Positions 56,197 through 64,000 of a DNA stretch of 64,000 nucleotides are shown here, piece after piece. The notes beneath the pieces are model-generated. The model searched no databases. It saw only the letters and a program-made list of their open reading frames with translations, and was not told the DNA's origin. Position numbers and translations under genes: made by a program. How positions within the stretch are numbered: the stretch's first letter is position 1; each line of letters begins with the position of its first letter. Origin of the DNA: Dryocosmus kuriphilus (taxonomy: Eukaryota > Arthropoda > Insecta > Hymenoptera > Cynipidae); assembly GCA_038277395.1 (NCBI GenBank), contig CM076193.1, positions 147,301,813 to 147,365,812 of the forward strand, written 5' to 3'.

Positions 56197-57849
56197 TCAA
56201 TGTCGACATTGACTAGGAATTGTCGACAATGACTGATTTCCGACATTGACTGTAATATATATATCATTAGATGTAGAGTTACAAATTTTTTCAAATCTTT
56301 TCTTAATATATTTTTGGCAAAAACTTTTAGGAAAATTGTTTACTTTAAGGAGATTAGAAACTATGTTCAGGTTTTCATCAAAAAATTTTTTTGATTCGAA
56401 TAACTTAATAGCCCTGTCAGCAAGGTTATACGAAATCACAGATATTTTATCTTTGATGGCGATATTGGAATTAAAATTAATGTATCTCCCAGAGTTGGTT
56501 AGTTTTTGATACCAATTAGTTTTGAGATAATTATTCTGACGTATGATAGTAGTATCAAGAAAATTGATTTTATAATCACTTTCGATTTCAATAGTAAATT
56601 GTATTCTAGACCGTATGCGTTAAAAGAGTCAAGTAATACATTAGTATTGCTAGCCGGAATACAAGTAAGAATGTCATCTACGTAGCGGTAAAAGAAAAGG
56701 CATTCAAAATCTAGATTTTTTAACACTTCCTGTTCTAATTTTTCCATGACGAAATCAGAAATAACATTCGATAATGGTGACCCCATAGGGCTATCAAAAA
56801 TTTGTTTAAAATACACGTTTTGAAAGCTACAATAAGAGTTATCTATACAAAATCGATAAGTTCAAGAAATTGTTTAATAGGAATATCAGTAAGATTTCTG
56901 ATTTTATGCCAATTTATTTTTATGTATTTAGTACGAGATCCTTAGGAATGTTAGTAAAAAGATTTTAACATCAAGAGAGACTAATATATAATCATCAGGA
57001 ACAGTAATATTTTTAATTTTGTTTATTAGTTCAAAACTATTTTTGACATATGCATTTGTTTTTCCAGTGATTTTTTTAATTATTGAACTCAAATATTCAG
57101 ATAATTTTAGTAAAGGAGACTTAGAAAAGGAAGTAACAGGTCTCATAGGTATATCCAATTTATGAGTCTTAGGCATACCATAGTATTTTGGAGCAACTGA
57201 ATTATAACTTTTTAAAATCTTGGATGTATCAGTATTTATGTACTTTTTAGTTAAAAGGTTGCTAATCATTGAGTTAAGTTTTCTTTGAATTATTTGAGTA
57301 GGATCATTTTTTAATTTTATGTATGTTTGTGGATCATTCAATAAAGTGTAATTTTTATTAAGATAATATATTTTATTTAAAGCAACCGTGGTATTACTTT
57401 TGTCTGCCTTGGTTATTATAATGTCCGGATGATTTACTAAAAAAGATTTTGTCTTTTTACCCAGAATATCGATATCAGAAATAATAAATGTTATTAGAAT
57501 TATTATTAAGATACAGCATTAGTTTATTAGATATACTTGTACGAAATTTAGTTATATCTGAGATAGGAATAAGACTAATTTTATCTTCTATATTAGCTAT
57601 AGTATTTTCAATAATTTTTGATTTATTGTTGTTATCAGTACAGTAATTGTCACCAAGGCTCAAGAAGTATACAATATCATTAGGAATTTCTATATCAGAT
57701 AAATTAATAAACCATTTTTTATTACGATTTACAGTAGGTTTAAAATTATAGTAAGTTTCTTTTAACCAAATAAACTTTTTCTTAGAATCTTCGACGAGAC
57801 GTTTTTCATAGTTATAAATAATTCTTTTATGATATGAGAAAAATGGCAT
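56197..57849 (-). pseudogene. PLE-D RT region
   Basis: Minus-strand segments in order: FFSYHKRIIYNYEKRLVEDS and WFINLSDIEIPNDIVYFLSL (57849-57475); after a frame change, LGKKTKSFLVNHPDIIITKA; an open segment 57341-56928 with KYYGMPKTHKLDIPMRPVTS and DYILVSLDV (A motif); 56816-56499 with DSPMGSPLSNVISDFVMEKL and FFYRYVDDILTC (catalytic YVDD); then NLADRAIKLFESKKFF and the start of the C-terminus at 56250, where Ginger interrupts. At least three frameshifts. The RT domain is otherwise well preserved. Confidence 0.85.
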
Positions 57850-58174
57850 AATCTGATTATCTATTGCTAAATTTTTAAGTTTGTTTTCTAAAAAATTAAG
57901 TTCTTTGATAATTTTTTTATTTCTATGATTGATATCTTTAATTTCGATTTTCAGAGTTTTAATTTTGATGTTAAAACATAATTTCTTAGTAGTGTAGTGC
58001 AGGTAAGAAACTTTGCGATCTACATAAGGAATCTATTTTGAATTTTTAGTATTGCAAGTGTGGTAGCAATCTTAAACCATACCTGCAATTGGTATATAAC
58101 GGTACTGTTATATTTACGTCTTAATTTTGTAAAAAAAATCGACACTGCAACGTCTATATACATTAATTGTTAAT

Positions 58175-58756
58175 GATTGTTTTTGATATTTTTATACTTC
58201 ATATAAAATGCACCTCATATAAAAATATTTTATATAATTTTATATCATTGCTACAGTTGATCATATAGGCTTCACAAATTTTGAATACGCCAGTCGAATC
58301 ATCTATATCAAAATGAACAAATAGTAAGCGGAGCCTCTTACATATTACCCTCTCCACTCACAACTAAAAAAGATATACAAAGACGTTTTTATATTAGATA
58401 TTAAGATTAATATAAAGTATTCTGAAATTTGTTACATAACCTGTAACTTAGCAGTTAAGTATTTAAAATGTAGAATAATGGAGGAAAACCACATAATCCA
58501 TTATAAACAAGTGTAACAAATTTTTAATTTAGGAGAAATTTTTTTCTTGAAGGTCAGCGATAACATTTTATTAATTAAATAAACAAATACTATGGATCAA
58601 CACGTAACGTTAACCGCTATAGGCTTGGAGCAAACTGACATGTAGCGCCGCGGTGTCGGAAAGGAGAATTAAGTGTGGAAAAGTGAATGAATGTTTTTAT
58701 ACAGAGAATGAATGTTTTTGTAGAAAATTGATGGTTTATAACGTAGATTTTTTGTC
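58175..58756. other. AT-rich intron DNA, nothing recognised
   Basis: No repeat or gene of known type recognised. Confidence 0.5.
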
Positions 58757-58980
58757 ATGGATTATATTTTGGAAACCGGATTTTACAAAATTATAAATGG
58801 AATGCAATTTAAGGATTTTATGAAGGAAAAAGGTGCGAATCTAGTCAATCCTAATCATGTGACACGCGTAAGAGAAATAAGAAAAGGTGACAAAACGGTT
58901 ATCGAAAGTTTTTACCTTCGCCAAAGGTCAGCCAACGCAGAGGCTTATTTGGATGGATCTCGAAAAAAAACTGTAATTTG
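58757..58980 (+). CDS. unrecognised open frame, possibly one exon
   Basis: ATG at 58757 opens a frame with ordinary-looking protein composition: YILETGFYKIINGMQFKDFM, NPNHVTRVREIRKGDKTVIE, YLRQRSANAEAYL. After about 58970 it turns into Phe/Val-rich sequence typical of translated AT-rich intron, so the coding part may end near GGATCTCG. I do not recognise a family with confidence. The VREIRKGDK pattern followed by a one-strand LRQ segment occurs in some transposon-borne proteins I cannot name. It lies between PLE-D and the inverted repeat at 59485. Could be chance. Confidence 0.35.
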
Positions 58981-59484
58981 TTTTGAGATTCTTTTTGTTT
59001 GCAATTCGTCGATTTCTGTAAATTATTTACATTTTTTCGTTACATAAATGGCTTTTATCTTTCCTTGCTTTCATTTCCTATTCAGCACTTTTACCTACTT
59101 AAGTATTTTCTTAAATATTAATGATAGTCTATACTTACTTGATTCTATTTACTGCTTTTACTTTCATTTAATGCTGTCATTCAAAGTTTCCGGTTATATT
59201 TTCAATGTTCTTGGTTGTTTTTCCAGCGCTTCCAATTGGTAAATCTTTATCATATGAGAATAAATTGAGTATTGCAATGGAATGATATGTATAGAAAATT
59301 ATTCTACAGTATTTCGACAAACGCAACATTTTTAAACATTTTTAAAAATTAATATTGCATTTGATTGTATGGAAATTTGTTCCACACATAATTCATCATT
59401 TCCCCACTACGGGCGCTAGTAGCACTTTTTTCTTAGGCTCCGCCTCTGTACTCCAAGTCTATACCCGGAAAAGAAGTTGGTGTG

Positions 59485-59797
59485 TATCTAGCCTAAATGA
59501 CAAGATGGCGGAGTCGCGCCAAATATTTGAAATAGCAATATTGATAGTTTACAATTTTTGGAAGCTATACGTAGATAAAATAAGACTATGGTAGATTTTA
59601 CTTAGCATGTTTTACTGAGATGTTTTTTATTGTTAAGAATACCAACTCTGTGAATAAAATATATGAAGCTGAGTTCCTTAGTAAAAGCTATCATAATCTT
59701 ATTTAGTCTACGTATAGCTACCAAAAATTGTAAACTAACAATACAGCTATTTTAAATATTTGGCGCGACTCCACCATCTTGTCATATAGGCTAGATA
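59485..59797. repeat. inverted repeat of about 110-bp arms, MITE-like
   Basis: The left arm 59485-59595 (ATCTAGCC, GACAAGATGG, GTCGCGCCAAATATTT, AGCTATACGTAGA) is mirrored at 59686-59797 with about 85% identity and a 90-base spacer. No ORF. Confidence 0.75.
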
Positions 59798-60001
59798 TCT
59801 TTGCGTGTGACGTCACAGTAGTTTCTTCTCCAGGTATTGGCATTTTAAACTTGCAATGCACGATCTGGTGGCACCAAGGATATTATTTAAGATGGCTACC
59901 CGCTTACATGCGATTTACAGACTGATCAATCCGATTGTTATTTTTTCTCAGTAACTGATTTCATGTATGTTTAAAAATATATCTGAAGTGAATTACATTA
60001 T

Positions 60002-60050
<49 letters not shown>
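60002..60050. repeat. TA dinucleotide microsatellite
   Basis: About 24 TA units just left of the hAT element. Confidence 0.95.
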
Positions 60051-60054
<4 letters not shown>

Positions 60055-60071
60055 GTATATCAATAAATATA

Positions 60072-63000
60072 CACGGGCGTACCCAGCTTTTGGCCCAGGG
60101 AGGGTCAAATCAGGAATTTCGTATAGGTAGTCAAATTATTCAGCATAAATAAAAAATGTGGATTTATTATACATAGTTAAAATTTTAATTTGATTATGTA
60201 AAAATAAATTTTCGCGGATCTTCAGCAAAGCGGTTTATGACGTCTTCCGTTAAAGAATCGCCCATACTGTTCACAAGTTTTCTATCTACACTGAGCATAC
60301 AAAGTCCATTTAGTCTGTCTTCAATCATTGTTGATTTCAGACAAGTTTTTACGCGTCTGAGAGTACTAAATGTTCTTTCAATGGTAGCTGTAGAGTAAGA
60401 CATTGCCAATACAATTTGTAGGGCTATTTTAATCTTTGGATAGAATGTTTCTGCTTGTTAGATCACCTATGTTATCTCCAATGTGTCAAAATTCTCCTTC
60501 TTCTTTGTCCAAAAAATGCGCCAGAGCTCGGCTTCTGATGTAATCCCCTCTAATTCATGAAATTTGGACACTCCTTCTATACGAATTTTTAAACCTGCTT
60601 CTGTAACTTTTGCTATCTGAGAAGGGTGTAACAACGAAAGAGCAAACGCTGGCGATTGATCGTTGCTAAACCTCGCCTCCAATGAGGATGATAACGAGTC
60701 AAAATAGGGCACATGTAGCCCTACTGTTGGCAGCCTGCAGTTCGTGGAAGATGCAGCTGTAAATTTAAAGCTTCGGCTATTTCATTAGCTGATTTTAATA
60801 ATTCCTCACTGCCTTCTTCGGCAGAACGCCTGTGTTCTGCAACTGCAGTTGATATTGTTTGGATGTGCTCTGCAAACTTGATTACGTCCAGCGTTTTAGA
60901 CTGCAATATGTTTGCGACCGGTTGCAGCAGGGAATTTTACTTGTCTATAATACATGAAGCTAATATGAACGTGGTTTGTCCAACTGCAGATAATAACTGG
61001 AAAGCTACTTTTCTTGTCCCAGAATTCCCTTCATGAGAAAGATTTTCCAAACCTTCCACAATTTCGAGAAAATGCTTCTTAAACATCGAAATACTTTTGT
61101 ATTTATGAGATCACCTTGTTTCACATAGCAATGGTATTTTTGAGGCAAAATTGATGATCACAGTTCCAATGCAGTTGCGGATCTCAGTAGCATTATTCAA
61201 GTCTTTTACTACAAGGTTTAATTTATGACAGGCGCAGTGAAAATATAAACCCTTTTTATATGTTTCTCTCAATATTTTTTGTACACCGCCATCTTAGTAC
61301 ATCCGTCGTAGCCCTGCCCGATTCACTTGTTAACATCAATATTTAATGCGCTAATGAATTTATTAATTGCAGCAGTTATCGTTTGGGCATTCATTTTTTC
61401 TAACTCGATAAACCCCACATTTTCTTCTTTTACATTTTTTTCCTTTAGGTCGTAATAGCTAAGACCTATTGATAACTGTTCCTTTCCTGATATATCAGCT
61501 GATTCATCAGCCAAAATGCTATAGGCACTTCCGGCTTTAACATTATCGATCAATTTTTCTCTGATTAGGACTCCACGTATTTTTAAAATCTCATTTTGTA
61601 TTTTTGGAGACGTGCATTGAGCGTTTTTGTGTCCTTTCTCTAAACTTTTCTTTAAAATTTCGTCGACAGGATCAATTTTTAGTTTAAGCAAGTCTTGAAA
61701 GACACATTATTTTTTTCCCCTCTGAATGGAAAATCATGAGTTCCACAAAAAATAATTGTATTGACTATAGGTTGTAATGCATTTCTATTATCCTTAATAA
61801 TTTTTGCGTGGCTTGTTTGTATAGCAACCTGCACATTTGTTTTTGCGTTGACAAAGAAATTGTCAGACGCGCTTGACTTTTCGGTGGAAATAAAACGCAA
61901 AACAAACAAAACGCACCTTTCAATCTCTTTGAGTAAGCAAGCCAAGGCTTGTAAATTTCTAACCAACTGTGGTTAAATTTACGTTTCAAGTGCGTAGTAT
62001 CACCAGCAAAATTATAATTTTCTGGAGGTACCAAGCATCGCTTTAACATTTCCGATCGGTTTTCAGAAGTCCATACAAAAGATCACCCATCGCCCGATAT
62101 CGTTTTCCTGACAATCATCTCCATCTCCCATAACTGATGGGGATTCAGTTTCAGATGTAGTAAGTTACCCAAGTTTTTAATACCTTTGTCTACTGGACGA
62201 TCAGAATGAGATTATGTAACTGCCTCTTGATCCGTCTCACTAGAATTACTGACACTTGAATTATCCTCTTTACTTGTTATTTTCCTCTATTTTGGTTTTG
62301 TTGCTGCAAAAATAAAGAAACAAGCCTAAAACTCATGGTTCGATTAAGAATCGACATGATGACCACAATTTTCAAACCATCGCGTACCTAACATACAACT
62401 AGATACAAACAACATTGTTTCCTTTGAAAAATCAAAAATCAAGAGAATAATAAAAAATACTCACCAAAAAAATTCCGAATGACGAATTTTATTCAACGTG
62501 ACGTTCTTTATTTATTGTTCAACTGAATGACAGAATGACAACACAATATCAACTTAATACACTCCAACTACACTCAATGCTTTTGAGAGATGTCTCATTC
62601 CCCTTTGGTCCGGAGCTTACCAACCATAGTGTATGGATATAAGGTGAAGCCATGCGCATGAAAGTTATTTCAGCCAATCAGAATCGTTGTGGGAAAGCTG
62701 ACATCAGTACGCCAGGTATTACCTATTCGCGGTGGGCACGAACTACAGAGGCGCTGCAATCGCAACCATCTGATTGATCTCATTGCGTCAAGTGGTCTGA
62801 AAGCAGGCTCTTATGTAAAGTATACAAGTAGACTCGTAATTTATAACGTTTAGTATTGATCAAAAGTGATGTCCTGCTTAAAATCGGTGTGAAATACATT
62901 TTTTGAATGTTGAATTACAATAGCGGTCAGTACTCAGATGCAGTATGCATTGGTAGAGTAGCAAAAAAGGAATGTTGTGAAAATGCTTACAGGTTAGGTT

Positions 63001-63663
63001 CTTGTGTCACATTTTAAAAACAAAAATTATTGTTTTATCATTAATTATTATTGATGTTAATCTTGTAAATTGTTTGTATAAAATGAGTGAAATGATTTTT
63101 TTTTTATTGTTATAATAAATTTGAAAAGATAGGGAAGCAGTTTTCAAAGCAGATGTGACACGTGTGGAGCTTGTTGATTGTGAAATGAAAAAAAGGTATT
63201 TTCATATGATTTACAAACAATCTACAATTTTTTAAACAACTTATTATTATAGAACAACACTTCAGCAATATATTTTATTTGGTGTGTACGCTGGCCACAA
63301 CTTTTTATAAAAATCAAACATAAAATTAGAGTAATCCTACTGTATTTTACATGATAAATAAACATGACGAGCCTGCATATAGAGCTTCGTTAAGTGGCCA
63401 CCAGATTCCGAATTTTCGTGCCCGTCGCGAATTATTTTAGTAACGACAGCTTGACCTGCGCGAACTGAACGAAAACGCGTCCAACGCATGGCGTTAGTGC
63501 GGCTTTTTAAAAAATTAACTCATAACATAATCGTAAGTCTTAATGTGACTAAAATGTAAGCTTTTAACAATTTCATTAATATAAGAGTATGTTGGCACAT
63601 AAAATACGGGGGGGGGGGGGGGGGGGCAGCTGCCCTCACTTGCCTCCTTTGGGTATGCCCATG
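60072..63663 (-). mobile_element. hAT transposon
   Basis: Left end CACGGGCGTACCCA; right end reverse-complemented CATGGGCATACCCA. The flanking 8 bases TAAATATA (60064-60071) and AAAATATA (63664-63671) match at 7 of 8, as expected for a hAT duplication. A decayed hAT gene runs on the minus strand. The right 1.3 kb (62300-63600) is non-coding and would be its 5' region. A 19-G run sits at 63608-63626 next to the right end. Confidence 0.8.
60194..62070 (-). pseudogene. hAT transposase of the DUF4371 / ZMYM-like type
   Basis: Minus-strand order: a TTF-type zinc-finger region (RKFNHSWLEIYKPWLAYSKR, GAFCLFCVLFPP), then, in another frame, ESVDEIL-like KIDPVDEILKKSLEKGHKN and SAYSILADESADISGKEQLS (the DUF4371 block with the first catalytic Asp, about 61500), NAQTITAAINKFISALNI, helical segments (ISTAVAEHRRSAEEGSEELL), YFDSLSSSLEARFS and finally the hAT dimerisation domain TATIERTFSTLRRVKTCLKS plus DRLNGLCMLSV (60194-60409). 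At least six frame changes or stops. Insect relatives are often labelled as 52-kDa repressor of protein kinase inhibitor-like or zinc finger MYM-like. Dead copy. Confidence 0.8.
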
Positions 63664-64000
63664 AAAATATATGTGAATTGATGATAGTAATTTAAGTTTG
63701 TTTACATCTTTCCTACATATAATGAATATAGATATAAAATAAGCAATATGATTCATTCTGTTGTAAAAACGGTACTCAGTTAAATGCTTAGGCACTTATT
63801 GCAAAATAATAATACAGCCACAATATTTTTACAGTTCCGGTTATTGAATGTGGTTCTGACTACAAGCCACTTGTACGCAAGCATATAGAAAATAGTTTTA
63901 TACGGAGATCAGGTTTGAAAGTTGTCCCGCAAATGAATACGAAACTTGAATTTACAATTCTTTCGCCTTCAATAATATTTCTAATTGACGAAATTGCACT
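63664..64000 (+). other. window end, possible exon from 63835
   Basis: After TTTTTACAG ending at about 63834 a frame stays open to the last base (VIECGSDYKPLVRKHIENSF, IRRSGLKVVPQMN, KLEFTILSPS). Composition is protein-like but no family is recognised, and 166 open bases can occur by chance. Confidence 0.3.

Larger units (their letters stand above)
52541..56257 (+). mobile_element. Ginger-type DNA transposon in PLE-D
   Basis: The left end is TGTTACAGTCAATGTCGG; the right end is the inverted match, with TATTA for TGTTA. TGTNR ends are the Ginger signature. TATA lies outside both ends, fitting a 4-bp duplication. TIRs are about 230 bases (52541-52765, 56020-56257) and contain several palindromic AATGTCGACATT boxes. 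The gene inside encodes an integrase-like transposase with an H2C2 finger. Confidence 0.85.
51335..58174 (-). mobile_element. PLE-D: Penelope-like element with 13-bp duplication, hosting Ginger
   Basis: ATTAATTGTTAAT is present at 51335-51347 and 58162-58174. Inside, GTATATAGATGTTGCAGTG (from 51389) mirrors the right end (CACTGCAACGTCTATATAC, to 58161). A 41-base extension (51348-51388) lies between the left duplication and the arm. Minus-strand coding runs from 57849 down to 52041 and is cut by the Ginger element 52541-56257. Confidence 0.8.

Noticed and set aside
61761..61976. Plus-strand ORF in the hAT region
   Set aside because: Complement of the hAT zinc-finger coding segment on the minus strand.

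Overview
The window looks like AT-rich insect genomic DNA, probably hymenopteran, although the species cannot be fixed from the sequence. It contains one recognisable host gene on the plus strand: a cholecystokinin/sulfakinin-type G-protein-coupled receptor. Three consecutive exons are visible (12860-13057, 33574-33953, 50894-51163) with matching splice phases. Its first and last exons lie outside the window. The two complete introns, about 20.5 kb and 16.9 kb, and both flanks are packed with transposable elements, so nearly all of the 64 kb is mobile DNA.

Layout. 1-3763: tail of a Penelope-like element (PLE-A) with two direct pLTR copies around a 346-bp tandem array. 3881-9616: an intron-containing DNA transposon of an unassigned family, split by a LINE (5343-8880). 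10371-12152: simple and purine-rich repeats. 12860: receptor exon. 14793-18310: PLE-B with inverted arms, one carrying a MITE. 18743-21800: a DD41D mariner with an intact 352-residue transposase. 22335-25220: a foldback element. 25370-31690: a decayed LINE hosting a MITE, an R1-like gag retroelement and a mariner. 32655-32839: a tRNA-derived SINE. 33574: receptor exon. 34553-37029: a pogo-like element. 37443-48826: an inverted head-to-head pair of PLE-C copies hosting a pogo-like element (41181-45303) and a Tc1 (46010-47277). 50894: receptor exon. 51335-58174: PLE-D hosting a Ginger transposon (52541-56257). 60072-63663: a hAT.

The elements interact in informative ways. The SINE carries the 3' tail of the LINE at 5343-8880, which suggests that LINE family mobilised it. 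At least three PLE families carry hammerhead-ribozyme-like motifs in their repeats, and three PLE loci have 13-15 bp target duplications. Sister copies act as natural empty sites that fix the ends of later insertions. A 42-bp hairpin minisatellite with its own conserved flank sits inside two unrelated transposons. Most transposase and RT genes are broken. The mariner at 19511-20569 and the integrase part of the Ginger gene remain open.
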